64,000 nucleotides of DNA from Rhabditoides inermis. Lineage: Eukaryota > Nematoda > Chromadorea > Rhabditida > Rhabditidae. The position numbers were made by a program, and so were the translations under genes. The notes beneath the pieces were generated by a model that saw only the letters and a list, made by a program, of their open reading frames with translations, was not told the origin of the DNA and searched no databases. Positions within the stretch are counted from its first letter, which is position 1; each line of letters starts with the position of its first letter. Positions 34,103 through 47,186 of the stretch are shown piece after piece. The stretch spans positions 753,501-817,500 of the forward strand of contig CAWZYM010000151.1 in assembly GCA_963966185.1 (NCBI GenBank), read 5' to 3'.

Positions 34103-35275
34103 TTAAAAATGAACAGGAAATGCATAAAACGCGTTGCAGAAATATATGCATAGTGTACGGAAGGGACAGATTCTGCAGATGGAGTGTGCTTTATGGTCGT
34201 AAATCACACTCCATCTGCAGAAATTGTCTTCTCAGTACACTATACCTACAGAATGCGATAATTTTGCAACGTGTTTTCTGCACGTTCTTTTCATTTTTAG
34301 TATGTGTTTGTTTTTGAAAAGTGATTGTATTTTCACGTTCTTTCAAGTGCTAATCGTAGTTTATGTACGAAATTTAGTGGTATGTTCCTTTAAACTAAAT
34401 TTGTGAAAGAAAACATTCAGAAACATACAATTCAACTCACGATAGGCGCTTGGAAATGCAACATACATTGCAACATCACATGCAACTGCGCACATAACAG
34501 TGCAGTGAAACATACAATGAGGAATTGACAAAACGAAGAGGAAAACAACATTCATTCGATGCAACCCAAAAGATTTATCCACCCACCGTCAGCCTCGCTG
34601 GCAAAGTGCCGTCTGCTCCACACTCCTCCTGCTCCTTCTCCTCCTCCTCCTCTTCCTCCTACCACTCCTCCCGCCCCACAGACGGCTGGCGCGAGCCCTC
34701 GTCCGAGAGACAGGGCCGCCGACACGCCACCGCGACACAGAAACATACTGCAATGGCATCATTGTCACTTGATTGAATGGTTACAAAAAGGGTATCGATT
34801 CAACATATTGTTGTGACCATTATCATATGTTCATTAGACTTCATAAGTCTATTATCATGTGTATATTAGACATATGTGTATTAGACCATTGAAACATATT
34901 CCTCGTGTCGACAAAAAAAAACTCACACTATACTGTCTCTTCAGCTGCAGACTTCCACACAGCCGCCACGCCTCACCTGAAAAGTTTATTATTATTACCA
35001 TCCACACCGAAACAAAAGAACCAAAATCAACAACGCGCACGCGACAGGGCGGAACAAAAACCGAGAGCGCACAAGAACATAGAGAAACAGGAAACTAGAG
35101 GAACAGGATGTCAAAAGAAACGGCGACAATGATGCTGATGCGGACGAACGAGAAGAAATAATGATAGAAATCAGAAGACACGCTCATACAATAGAGACGA
35201 AACCACAGTGGAATACTCCCGAGAAAGAAGAAAGAGGAGAGAAAGCGTAACACACTCCCTATCCATTCCAAACAT

Positions 35276-35397
35276 TCAGAACTGATCGAGCATGGCCCCG
35301 CAGCCTCCCCTCTGCGGGACGAGGCCCTTGGAGGCAGTGTGGGCAGGAGAGGGAGACGGGTCGTCGCCCAGAGCAGGAGGAAGGTGAAAGATCTGAA

Positions 35398-35442
<45 letters not shown>

Positions 35443-35896
35443 GGTGAGCCTGGAAGACGAGGAGTTATGTGCTACACATGTAGCCACCAGCTAAATATGG
35501 CATATACGTTTTTTTTAGGAAGGTGAAGGATCACTTTTTGATGTTTTGATGTTTTCAACATGCGAATAACCGTTTTGTTGAAAATGAAATAGATTAATCA
35601 CATCAGTCGTCGTTCGAACTATCAGTATCTCTAACTAATCTTACCTCTAGATAAGCACATGCATACCGATCGCGGCCAAGGGAATCCGTGAATCGCCTCG
35701 AAAAAAATCCACAGATTTTACGCAACAGATCCCACTCATTCCCTCACGCACTTCCAAGTGCAGTAATAATATGTATTTATAAAGGGTATTGCTAACGAGA
35801 TACGCTCTTTCGCTGAGAGAGCAGAGAGTGAGAGAGCGGCAGAGAAAAAGAGCAGTGCGACCTACCTATTCCTGCCAGCCTTGACGCTTCCTCCAT
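35276..35896 (-). pseudogene. Gene Y, unit B copy, frameshift in (GA)n
   Basis: Exons 35862-35896, 35645-35696 and 35276-35490. The GA run is 37 nt against 35 in unit A; the frame after it reads an unrelated Phe/Leu/Arg-rich tail instead of the IFHLPPALGDDPS C-terminus. Which length is ancestral cannot be told here because unit C lacks the gene. Confidence 0.4.
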
Positions 35897-36391
35897 TTTT
35901 CGGAGTTAAAAGAAATTCATACACAGTCTCTCTCTCTCTCTCTCCCTCTCTCTTACGCTCTCTCTTACGCTCTCTCTCTCTCCCTCTCTCTCTCTTACGC
36001 TCTCTCTTACGCTCTCTCTTTCTCTCTTTCTCTCTCTCTCTCACTCTCTCTCTCTCTCTTTTCAATTTTTTTTGTCTCTATTCCTCCTTTCTCTCTCCTT
36101 CTTTCATACAATTTCTCGTTTTTCCGCTACATATCTTTGTCTTTGTATGATCACACGCGCGCTACTAATAATTTATCTGATTCAACACACATACATGAAA
36201 TAAACAACAAATCGTCCGTAAATCAACAACAGTCAACAGTCAACACAACATTCAAAAGTACCGAAATGCGTAGTTTTCAAGATTAATCAAAAATGAAAAA
36301 CAATTAAACAACTATATTATCAATTTCAACATTCCCACATAAATATATATCTGATATAAGATAATATACGGTGGAGTGGGAACGACTCAAA

Positions 36392-38140
36392 CTAATTGTC
36401 ATGAATCTGGTCGCAGTGAATACCGAACTCTCTGTACACCTTCTCCTTGGTCTGCGAGTCTTGCACGTGAGTTTTGTCCAGTCGAAGAAGACTAGTCACG
36501 AAGTAAGGGTACCTCTTCAACAGTCCGCCGATGGAACAGTGAAGCACCCTGTGAATGAACCAATTCGACCATGAACATTTAAATTATCGAACAATTGAAG
36601 CAATAAAAGCAACGCACTTGGTGGACTCCACTCCCTCGTTGCTCCACGCCAACTGTTCTTGCTTGATATACAGGTACCTCTCAATGTGCAGGACCACGAG
36701 ATCCTCGTCAATGGCCGGCGACAAAGGATCTTGAATGAGCCTTCCTTTGCAGCCGAGACACTTCGCTTGCTGCAGCAGCTTGCCCGACAACGATCCTGTC
36801 AATTGCACATGTCATGCTAATTTGCAAAACAAAACAAAACAAATTCTCACTTCGGAATGTAGTGGTGAAATGGTTGTGGTTATGATACTCGGCTTTCATG
36901 GCAGATTCGTTCGGGTACGGTTGCTCGATCAGATCTAGCTGCGACACCACTTGATCAGCCCAGCTGAAACGATTGATTATATATTTTATCAAACCACTTG
37001 CAAAACAAAGCAATTCAGATACAGTACTTACCTCTTAGCTGCACCACCTCCACTTGCGTTCGCCTTCACTGGCCGAACGAGAGAGAGAGAGAGACCCAGG
37101 TGAATCGCAGCGCCTGATACTATGAATGTTTCCATAAGTCCCATATTTACCACTAATACTAGTTTGATTGATTAGCGTACCTCTTGCGCGCCTGCCGTGC
37201 CTTTGCTTCGTCTTCTACGGTGTCGAGCTGAATGGGGTTCTTGGAGCTGCCCATGGAACCGTCACTACACATTTGTTTTTATATTAAATGACTATCAGGC
37301 AAAACTCAGAATTATCACTCACTGGAAAGCCTTTAAGCGACGACTGAAACTTATGTTTGAATCGTCTCCACCCCGCCTGCCCTTGCCGCCTCCACTGCGA
37401 ACATAGGGAGTGTTCGCTGCGTATTGCCGAGACGTGATCGTCGCATTAGCCATCCACAACTGCTCCCTCTCCTTGTCGCTGAGGCTACCGCCGACAGCGA
37501 GACTACAAACATGAAATGAGGGTCTAATCACAATATTCAGTACGCACGTGTGAATACAAAACCTCTCGCACATCTTCGCGTGACAGTGAAGTAGCTCGAG
37601 ATCGACGTCCCACGTAACGTACTCTCTGCAGATATGAGTAGACAAATAAAGGATTTATGATAGGAAGTACTCACGTCTGAATGGAGGGTCTCGAGTCGTC
37701 ACCAGAAACAGTCTGTGATTGTGTCTCTTCTTGCATGCTGCTCCTGTCCACGTGGAGACCCATCTCTGCACAAACGCCTCTCTCGCGCCACCGAAACGAC
37801 CTGACGAAGTAGTAGTATAGTTCACAGACATACGCTTGATTGCAAACTATGAACCATGCGTCCTGTGCCTGTCTTTTAAACAGAAAGCGTATGCAACAGA
37901 AATGTAAACTGCTTACCGTAATACACGTGATCCGGAGTAGAGAACGGCAGCTGTACGTCGTTATCAACAACGTGCTGTAGGTGGAAGTTCTGGAGAATTT
38001 TGCGCTTCTCGTTATAACCGTATCCGTCCCACGTGGCCGGCGAGATCTGGAATTTCTGTGCAAAAACTGATGAAAAAAACATACCTTATCCGAAAAATGA
38101 GAGAAAGCTCGCAGCAGCTTACAATCAGCTTACGATCTTG
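36392..38140 (-). pseudogene. Gene X, 5'-truncated, unit B copy, 4-bp deletion
   Basis: Same exon set as unit A: 38085 to the join, 37917-38055, 37675-37800, 37548-37625, 37323-37502, 37181-37264, 37032-37068, 36851-36963, 36618-36795, 36392-36548. The exon 37675-37800 is 126 nt, 4 bp short of the length its neighbours need. The exon at 37323 lacks one codon (3 bp). No 5' end. Confidence 0.65.
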
Positions 38141-38150
38141 ATTACGATCA

Positions 38151-38559
38151 TAAATCGAGTATCGACTTGGACTTTGTATTCAAGAACATAACCGAGAAGC
38201 TGCCGGACAAGAGCGATGTGGTGTTCTACACCACCGACATGGTCAACACGGATATGAAGGGTGAGTGTGAAGCATGTCTTCAAACTTCCAAGCCTTGAAG
38301 CCTGAGTCTTGAAGCTTTGGACATGATATGAGGTACCCTTTCAGTCTCGCAGACATGTGGAATTTTGATAGCAACATACACAACTTGAACCATAATCCAT
38401 AATGAACTAGTTATGTTGTGTATTTCAGTGATGAGGTGCGTGGGCGACCGTTCCGACTATGAGAAGCAGCTGGCGCTGGTGCAAGCACTCTCCGATGGGG
38501 CAACATTCGCCTTCAACACACCTATGCAACTCGCATCGGAGCAGCTACCGCAACCCTGA
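38151..38559 (+). pseudogene. 3' fragment of secreted gene S, unit C
   Basis: End of exon 3 (to 38260) and exon 4 (38429-38559); acceptor TATTTCAG. Ends LPQP-stop as in unit B. No promoter or signal peptide. Confidence 0.85.
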
Positions 38560-39551
38560 ATCGCATGTCTCGTTCGAAATCGAAACCTCGAACTGATTTC
38601 AAGATTTCAGGCATGTCCAGTGAATCCCACGGTTCACCAGCCCCGTAGCTGATGGGGTTGAACTATGTTTTTTTTCTAAACTACTTTGTCCGTTTATCGG
38701 TTTTTAATGAGATACTTTTCTAATTTCTATTCCCTATATTTTACACGTGTTTCATAAATTTCATAAAGCAATAAAATGCAGTCGATAGTCAATTTTACTT
38801 CGTGCAAAACCTCTGAAAAATCCTATGTAAACATCATTTATCAAAAACAACACAACAAATAAACATAACAACGTATGTACAAAACATCACAATCTAATCT
38901 ACTGTACTTTATCCTACTTACTCTAAAAGACAGTCCTGCCTAGAGAAGACTGGCAATGGAACAAGGGTCCAAGGGGACAGTCCCTTGCCTAGTCCCAACA
39001 CTGGCAATAGGACAAGGGGACAGGGGACAAGGGCACTGACTGTCCCAGAAACTTCCCCTTTCCTCTGCTCACATGTACTTGAGCAGCTCCTCCTTGTCGA
39101 GACAGTGGTCTCTCAGCTGGTGGTTGCGGAACAGGGCGATCAGAGAGCGCGCCGCAGCGTCCACATCCCATCTGACACACACAATAAGTCAGAGTCGAAA
39201 GTTTAAAAGAATCTGGCCGCACCGTCGGTATTACTAGCGCGCAGTGAATGATTCTACGGTAACGGTATAGTAGTACTTCGCATAGTGGATGAACCGTGTC
39301 TTGTCGATTTGCCGTCTTTCGCAAGAGACACTGAGAGTCGACAATCGACTATCAACCAAGTGCCAGCAGTCGACGTTGCACGCACCTCTCCTGGTAGCCC
39401 TCCTTGCCGACCATGAGACGCACGCGAAGGTCGTTCGCCCGTGCCACCTGGAGAAGAACCTGCAAGGGTAGAGGGTGAGGGAGAGAGAGAGAAAAAAGGA
39501 TATATAGACATATATAAAGATATATATGTATATATATATATATATATATCA

Positions 39552-39970
39552 AAATTGTTTATCTCGAATCAAATAGCACATTACAGTTATGTAAATTACG
39601 GCAAGGTTACGGTAAAATACAGTAATGCAACGCCTACTGCGAGTCCCAATAACACGGATGTCGGTAGTCCAGTGGATGCGTGCGTGCTATTGGTGGGGCT
39701 TGACATCCCCTGCTTGCGGCTTCTGGGGAAGTTTCGATCTCGGCGGCGGAAGATCCGGGCTTCAACGATCGATCGCGAAGAGACGTCTCCGAGAGTTTCA
39801 TCGTCTTCGAGGATTCCTCTCCAGTCTCAATGCCGTAGATGTAGAGAGTAGCAAAATCGAGTACCAGTCCAGTTAGTGTCCTCCGCCGCACAGCATTGTT
39901 CAGGGGTCGGGAGAATAACAGGGGAAGGTACGCGACCGCGCGCTAGCAGAGAAAGGAAAGGAATGTAAAT

Positions 39971-39977
<7 letters not shown>
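39552..39977. mobile_element. Insertion in (TA)n tract of mtg-1 intron, unit C
   Basis: About 425 bp unlike the unit B insertion but at the same (TA)n tract. It contains an A-box-like TAGTCCAGTGG (from about 39665) and GTTTCGATCTC (39731), weakly suggesting a tRNA-derived SINE. A (TA)n run follows to 40049. Confidence 0.45.
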
Positions 39978-40051
<74 letters not shown>

Positions 40052-40520
40052 GAGATTCCACCTTGTCAATATCATCACTCGGCTCCTTCAGTCCCAGAAG
40101 CTGTACATACGACGTGTCGCCGGTCCTGTAAACATTTCGGATCATTCCAGGCTTCTTCGATAGATCTTCGATAGACGGACGACACCGTATCTTCTCCATT
40201 CACACCGCCTGAAAATAGCCCAAATTCTCCAGGAGCGCAATTTGCTTTTGCATGAAAAAACAATGAGTTGTGGGGCGATTTGAAGTGGAAAGTTGCCGGT
40301 AACTCAGCTCACCTGTTCATCCAGAACAGGAGGTAGTCGGCGACGTGTCGCAGGCTGGTGGCTGACTCGAGCACCAGGTTGCACAGCGCCAGCCGCATCG
40401 CCCCACTGCCGCCAGTCTGACGGGGAGCCAGCACCTGACAACAAACAGATGCATGAATGAATGCATGAATGAATGATATCACGCAGCGTCGTTTCCACTC
40501 CTAGCATCATACCACTTGCA

Positions 40521-40930
40521 AGTTCAAGTTCAAGTTCAAGTGTTTATCCGGAATCGTTATAGCTGAATATGACAATCACAATCACAATTATAGGGTAGGA
40601 AGCATACAGTGGGCCAAGATCTTATGGGCTAACGCCGGGGAAAGACAGTTAGGCAGACGAGGTTAGTGGCGGAAGACGATACTTGATCGATATTCTTTCC
40701 ATAGACCAGAGTACCATTGTTCATTGTTGATGTGGACAGCTCCGGAGACTCCTTTGCTTTGCACATAGTATCTCCTCGCGCTTGAACTGCTTCCACATGA
40801 GCTACTTTCCGCCGGCTCAATGGATGTCTTGGGGAGGATTCTTGTCGATGCGCTCGATCATCCGGCGGCGGCGGGGCAAAATGAAGACCCGACCGCACGC
40901 CGCCGGGAAAAGAAGAAAGCGCAATGGATA
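40521..40930 (-). mobile_element. Retroposon-like insertion with (AAGTTC)n end, unit C
   Basis: Same element and same target as at 6533-6938; flanks ACCACTTGCA (40511-40520) and ATCACTTGCA (40931-40940). Absent from B and D. Confidence 0.7.
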
Positions 40931-41151
40931 ATCACTTGCAGCCTTCCATTCATCCATCAGTCATAAGACTACTTATTTCACACAACCACTAGTCAGCCAT
41001 TTCGCCAAGAGTCAATCGATAATCAATCAATAATCAATGGATACCCGCTCACTCACCCCGGGAGTGTCGAGCACGTAGATGGGCGGGCGGTCGAGCACGC
41101 GCACCCGGTTCTGCACACGCACTGTCACGCCGGGGCGAGCGCCTGAAAACC

Positions 41152-41154
<3 letters not shown>

Positions 41155-41198
<44 letters not shown>

Positions 41199-41284
41199 TC
41201 CCTGCCTCCTCTCTCTCTCTCCTTCTCTCTCTCCCTCTCCCTGCCTTCTCTCTCTCTCCTTCTTCTTCTCCACCCTCTCTCTCT

Positions 41285-41322
<38 letters not shown>

Positions 41323-41355
41323 GCCCTCCCTCTCCCTGCCTTCTCTCTCTCTCCT

Positions 41356-41387
<32 letters not shown>

Positions 41388-41391
41388 CTCT
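41155..41391. repeat. CT-rich minisatellite, unit C
   Basis: Same position and words as the tracts in the other units, intermediate length. Confidence 0.85.
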
Positions 41392-41576
41392 CCCCCTCGG
41401 ACACGTGACATCCACACGACCGGCCTCCTCATTTCCCTGATACGCAAAATGCGAGATTAGCCTAACACAGCCGCGCGCATATATACTCGAATTAGCCGCT
41501 CGTGGTGTGTGGCGGTAGGAAAGGCGCGAGGCGTGTCATTGCCGCACCCGCTTCCGTCTGCCCTCTTCTGCCTGGA

Positions 41577-42581
41577 ATGGCGTCCGCTCGCGTCTCCGCG
41601 GCACTGTCCGCCCTCTGTCGCTTCCTCTCCCTCGCCGCTCTCCTCTCCCTAGTCGGATGCGCCGCCGCCGAATCCGCGGTACAATCAATTCCCCAGCCAT
41701 CCTCATACAATACCATTCAATACCCATACATATACCATTCCAGACGCCCGTGTACATGAACATGTATGTCACATATGTGTCTCAACTCTGTGCCAACAAC
41801 CTCGGACCGTATGCCCCTTTCATCCATGGCGTCCAGGTTTCTTTCTCTTTTTTGTATCGTTCATAGCACGATATCCTTATCGTCATCGTATCTCGCTCTC
41901 GTTTGACGACGAGCCGTGTTCAGTTCGCCAACGTGGGCAACGATGGACAGGTCAATTACGTGACGACCGCCGCTTCCACCGTCTGCATTGATGCTACCAA
42001 CAAAAACCCGGAAGATGTCAAAATCAGTGTGGCCGTCTACAATTCGCGCACCGGAAAGTACTACCAAGAGAGTGAAGTGGGCGTTCATTCAAAGTACATT
42101 AGCACATGACGCTGTTTAGAGCAAGGATCTCGACTTCAACGAAGTCGTGCTGGCCACGTCGGCGTTTGGCACGTACGGCCTGGCTCAGCCGACGCACGAC
42201 TTCAATCCGGAGATCTACCGCCAGGGCCGGTGCGCGCTGCTCGACTCGTCCAAAACGCCACTCCTCCAGCACACCAACTTCCTGGCCAGCACCGATCAAC
42301 GACTGTTCGCGGACCGAAGCCCGGTCAGCGTGCAACAAGTGACCATCAAGAACAGCAACAAGAAGTCTGTGGGAACGATCACAATGACTGGCAAATGGGC
42401 TGGATATGAATACAACACGGACAAGTGCTATAATGTAGTGGAGGGCCTGTCGATGACGGCTGGCGGTTTGTATCGTGTCCGCCACAAGGCTAGCAAGGGA
42501 TTCGCCCTGCCCGTATACTCATTCTTCGATGTCACCGACCCGTTTTGGGAAATGCCTCCTTCCAGTGATATACCCCAGTAG
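41577..42581 (+). CDS. Secreted protein gene N, 269 aa, unit C, intact
   Basis: Exons 41577-41678, 41744-41836, 41924-42076, 42120-42581. The first intron is longer than in the other units (65 nt) because ACCATTCAATACCCATAC-type sequence is repeated in it; donor GTACAA and acceptor CCATTCCAG remain. Compared with unit B the signal peptide has Ser for Cys (ARVSAAL) and DLDFNEV replaces DLDLNEV, both shared with unit D. Open throughout. Nested opposite to the remaining mtg-1 exons. Confidence 0.82.
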
Positions 42582-43477
42582 TCAACTGTGCTTTCTCTTC
42601 TCTCCCCATCCCAAAGTGTTTCTAACAAAACAACCTAACTCGTGATATGATTTCCCTCATACATTGCCGCTCAGTGGTTTTTAACGTGTTGAATAAAGCG
42701 ATTTTGAATTGCACACGTGTTTCTGTGATTGGTCGTGACATGGGAGACGTTACGTTATGATTCGTCGCTCGTCGGACGTGTAAGAGTTTCGATTGTAGTG
42801 ACAAAAACACATCTTCTTCGATTCATTCCATAAAACTTTTGTCATCATGAAAGTTGGGGTGCATCGTTTGTTTTATTGTTCTCGCTTTCTGAGTTTTCGT
42901 TTTAAACGACACGTTCCATTCGTTCAGAAAAAGTGACGATGGCAGAATCCGTATGGGTGGGAAAGTAGGACAGTGGTCTTTTCTCGCTTTCTCTCTTCCC
43001 TGCCTCACTCCCCCACCCCCACCCACCCTCCTGTACGGCCGAGTGTTTGATGCCGAGGTTGGAGGAGCGGAGAGAGTTGATCAGCGACGACTTGCCCACG
43101 TTCGGAATACCCACCACCATCACCTGCAATTTGAATTGAAATGATTTTTTTGAAATTTGAATTGAATTGATCCCCTGCAAGCAATCTTAACAATGACACA
43201 AATAGCACACATCTTACCCATTATCGGATTGACTGTTTTCTATGAGATAGTGACGTCACAAAGTTAGAGCCTCATCCGCGAAATACCGAACGGCCACTCA
43301 CAGACACTGTTTCTGAAGTGGACAAAAATCCCGAATGATTGACTGAATTTTACACGAGTTATGATCCGCAGGCAGGCTGACTGTAGCGAAAGAGTTATAA
43401 AGCGAAAGAGTTATATTATTTGTAAAACTCGTCAGCGGATCCGAACCCGCGACTCGTGATGGACAGGCGAAACTTTA

Positions 43478-43858
43478 GAGGAACAGTGGCGACTCAATTC
43501 TGCAACTAGCTCTCTTGAACGCGCATTACCACTAATGCAAACATCTGCCGTAGACAGGACTCGAACCGGCGAGGTCTGTGCCACTACGGCGCACACACGC
43601 ATTGAGCCACATAGTAAGTGAACGAGCTTCTTTCGTCTGGGATTATGTGTTCTATCGCCAGTTCTGCAGTATAGAAGAGTTCAACGGAATGGAAGTCGTG
43701 GCGGGACCAACTTTGAGTTTGAAAAAAAATGTTGCAACAGCGAGTTGCAACATTTGAAAGCAACGTATAATCGTTGTTCTTTCTCACAAATCGATTGAGA
43801 TTTGGGTTAATATGATTCTTTCGATCATTCCGAGTCAAAAAAGTCGCCAGTGTACCTT
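43478..43858. mobile_element. Tc1/mariner-type MITE carrying a tRNA-like sequence, unit C
   Basis: Inserted into the tRNA-like relic that is uninterrupted in A and B. Ends GAGGAACAGTGGCGACT and AAGGTACACTGGCGACT form 17-bp inverted repeats with TA on both sides (43476-43477, 43859-43860). Inside, on the minus strand, are a consensus B-box GGTTCGAGTCC (43557-43567) and an A-box-like TGGCTCAATGCG (43598-43609). Confidence 0.75.
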
Positions 43859-44337
43859 TAACCAGTTGCGCCATAGAAGAAATGTCTGCTGGCTGCTAAT
43901 TCTGAGCGACCTCACTGCGTTTATCAAAAAGAAATGACGGTCACTTCTTATCAATTTCTGGTGAAACGTAAGCTCGCGAAAACATGAAAGCTCTTAGTTA
44001 CCGTATCATCCTTTTGAAATTTTCGTGCCCGGACCCACCATGGGGATGCTAGTGGGTCTTTTCAATTTTTCGCCGTCTTTACCTTTGCTTCAAAAAGTTT
44101 TTACCGTTTACATACGAATTTGATTTTCAGCCAGATTCCGGCACGAAAGGGGGAAAATGTCCGACCGTCTAAAATGTCCAAAATCGCTCTACTATAATGT
44201 GTTTCATATTCGTGTGTTTCATTTCGCAAACGCGACACCGTAGCTTACCTGATACTCTGTCTTGACCGTTCTGTTGTAGCGCGGCTCACTGCGCAGAGCC
44301 TCCACCATACAGTTCCTGAATCATCGTCTCTATTCTC

Positions 44338-44402
<65 letters not shown>

Positions 44403-44847
44403 CCTCTCTCCCTCTCTCCCACCCACCTGAGATCCTGCAATGCCTTGCCGAGTCTTCTCTTGCAGTCCGTCCACACCAGATAGTTCACTCCCTGTTCTCG
44501 ATAGTACTCCTCAATGGCGCGCCTGAAATGCCGTAAATGAAAAATAAAATTTTTTATTTACGTGTCTCGAATTTAATGTGTATTGGCAAAGGACAATTTA
44601 AAATCACAAACCACTAACTTTGCTATTTGAAAAACAAACGTTTCACATGAAAACAGTCGCATTATGCATTATTAGTAAATATTAGGTCCCATCGTGTCAA
44701 CTGATAAACATAAACCAAACATTGTGGTTTGTAGTGAAACTCAAATTTTATACTCGTTATTATTACTAAGCGGAAGCGCCCACGAATAATAGTCATTACT
44801 TCCGTCGTATCTAGATATTGTGTTGCCACGTTACATTCATATGAGAT

Positions 44848-46149
44848 ATGAACGTTAATAGCGAAAATCACTTCATCAAAATCTATCCAGTTGCCCAACT
44901 GTCTTTTGGTATACCAACAATATGCCTATACATCTGCATTATTCACTACATGAACGCAAAAGTGCGCCACCATTCATTCTTCATAATTTACAAATGGTTT
45001 TCGTTGTTTGTAAGTTCATTTTGCGATCGAACAACTACGGCGACTTTATAAAATATAACTTTCAGAATGTTTTTGGTTACATGGTGAACATGATATTCTT
45101 TCGATTTCCCAATAAGAGCTACTTATGCTCATTTCTCATTAATAAATTCTCCGAATTCACATTTTGGCTCTCGCCATTTTATATTTTAAACTTTTACTGT
45201 TCTGCCGGTCAGCAAATGTGTATTGTTCTGTTAGTTGTTAATCGAATGACTAGCATACTATGTCCTCTCCACTACAACAAGGTGATAAACTATGGACAAT
45301 TATCAAACACATGTCCATTCAGACTTGGCAAAGCGCAAAAATAGCATTTCTCATGCGTTTCTTGGCCTTTGTACTTCCTTTATTCCTCTATCCCCATCTT
45401 ATCCCAGCTCGCACTCACGTCATACCATTGGGTGTATGGAATGGATGCGCAATAGATTGGGAGCGTGTCTTTCCAGAACTTGTGAGTTGGGGAAAAATCC
45501 CAAATATTGAAGGAAAAGGTGAAAGTGGACCCCGAGAAAATACCAAGACCAAGCGTTAACGCGGTCAGTGACGAGAACAGTAGCGTGGTTGCAGCCGGAT
45601 CTCAGTCTCATCTCCACTACACTGGCCCTCGGCACCTCGATATGCGCCACAGGGTGCACCGCCATCTCCATCGCCGCTCTCTCGCGCACTCAGATCCGAT
45701 CACGCATGAGAGAGATCAACCTTTTTCTCGTCGGATCGTTTTTAGCACTCGGCTCTGTCATGTGTGCAGTCATTGAGGTAGAAAAAATAAAACAATAAAC
45801 AACATAACTATTTGTTCATGCACAAAAACTGAAGTGCTTCCGGTAGCTCTTTATATAAGTACTCTTTGTAGATCCTTTTTTACATCGGCTTGTACGTTCT
45901 TCGAAATAACTTTATGATGATTATACTTGGCCTGACCGTACCCGTAGTACAGGACATTGTTATCCTAACCCAACCATGGATCATGTTCACACTCAACAAA
46001 CCACTCAAGAACCATGTGGGAGAATTTCAATCGAAATAGCTAATTTCTAAATTAAGGTGCTTCAACTGATCGGCTTTCGGAAAATCAAAACAGAAAACAC
46101 AGACAGTCATTCGCACCGATATCTGCAGTCGCGACTGCAACTGTTCTGA
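44848..46149 (+). CDS. Srg-like chemoreceptor 1, 318 aa, unit C, intact
   Basis: Exons 44848-45009, 45066-45281, 45323-45481, 45595-45777, 45872-46015, 46057-46149, the same lengths as unit B. Substitutions relative to B are scattered (for example NVNSEN for NITSEN at the N-terminus, IVLLVVNRM in TM3, ILFYIGLYVLRNN in exon 5), so it is the most diverged of the three copies yet still fully open, which suggests selection. The second receptor gene is missing downstream; the LTR retrotransposon starts 172 nt after the stop. Confidence 0.83.
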
Positions 46150-46321
46150 ATCACAGTCATGAAGTCTTTGGCAATTGATATGGTTGAAACATAAAAAAAA
46201 ATAAAAAAATAAACCATCATGTGATTTATGTAATATTTATGTAATGTATCGGTAATAAAGTATAAACATTATTGATATTTTGATTATATTTGATATCGTC
46301 TGATGTAATTGTGTACACTAT

Positions 46322-47169
46322 TGTCACATAGTGTGAGGTTCACTATGTGTGCACTCGTCTTAGTATACTCTAGTGTAGGCTGGGACAGTCGGGTCTCTTA
46401 ACTTACAGAGGCGCGGTACCTACAGTACCGAGAGTACCGCGAGTGCCGAGAGTATCGCGAGTACTGAGAGTGCCGCGAGTAACAGCTCTACGTACGTAGT
46501 GCCGGTGAGTGAAAGGGACCAAGTAGAGTCTACTCCAGGTGGGAGCTACACCACGTGCGAGCAGACCGAGCAGACCGAGCACTCACTCATCGGGCGCACA
46601 TTCCACACGCGCACCCGATGGCGATGGCACGAGCAGGGACGAGGAAAGGAAGAGCAACTACGAGGAAGGATGAGCGACGTTCGCGGCCCCTTCTATAGGC
46701 CCGCTCACTTCCTGTGACCCGCATTCTACGCCGGCATGCCAGCCGCGCCCCTTAGCTCCCCTCACTCCTCCTAGTCCCGCCCAGACTATTCACTCACTCG
46801 TAGATCAGTGTATTCCCGCCCATAGATCAGAGTCTATCAGTATTCTCCCGCCAGTATGCCACTATATAAGCCATGACCCAGACACCCACTTCACTTCTTT
46901 AGTCACCTAGTTCAGGCACATGCTTTCGAGTAGCAGTCTTCTACTCAGTGTCCTTTACTATTGTATGTGTTGTTAACTACAAGTGTGTCGTAGTTCACTG
47001 GTATCGCTCATTACTGCATACTCTATGTATCATTCCACATGCTCATCGGTTGTTTATCATGCTCTTACTTATATAAATCTCTCTCTTCGGAGCCACTGTC
47101 TTATTGTCATTACTGGGGTACAGTAGACATGGGTCCGGTAACGCACGCTAACCAGCGCCAACGTTCACT
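46322..47169 (+). repeat. 5' LTR
   Basis: Starts TGTCACATAG. Contains a TATA box (TATATAAG, 46863-46870) and three 18-bp units in U3. It has about 29 bp (near 46736-46780) that the 3' LTR lacks. Confidence 0.9.
46430..46483 (+). promoter_or_regulatory. Three 18-bp tandem units in U3
   Basis: GAGAGTACCGCGAGTGCC, GAGAGTATCGCGAGTACT and GAGAGTGCCGCGAGTAAC in direct succession; repeated at 56411-56464. Arrangement fits a multi-site enhancer. Confidence 0.6.
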
Positions 47170-47186
47170 GGTAGCCAGCTCGTGTT
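47169..47186 (+). other. Probable primer-binding site
   Basis: TGGTAGCCAGCTCG starts directly after the LTR with the TGG expected opposite a tRNA CCA end. I cannot say which tRNA. Confidence 0.55.

Larger units (their letters stand above)
39069..44522 (-). pseudogene. mtg-1: MTG1 GTPase, unit C, lacks exons 1-3
   Basis: Exons present: 44427-44522, 44249-44315, 43027-43123, 41057-41142, 40313-40434, 40062-40125, 39386-39459, 39069-39171. The P-loop (GIPNVGKSS) and DTPG are retained; the presequence, the N-terminal domain and the G4 NKMD motif are gone with the 5.7-kb deletion. Unlike A and B, the acceptor before the exon at 44315 is an intact TTCAG, so this is the ancestral state of that site. 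Without G4 it cannot be a normal GTPase. The exon at 40125 has a duplicated CTTCGATAGA-like stretch just upstream in the intron. Confidence 0.85.

Noticed and set aside
40000..40050. Tyr-Ile repeat frames
   Set aside because: They are (TA)n translations.
46428..46483. CRISPR-like array
   Set aside because: Three adjacent 18-bp units without spacers inside an LTR of a eukaryotic element.
46499..46717. 72-codon frame in both LTRs
   Set aside because: It is low-complexity, spans promoter sequence upstream of the TATA box and has no homology that I recognise.
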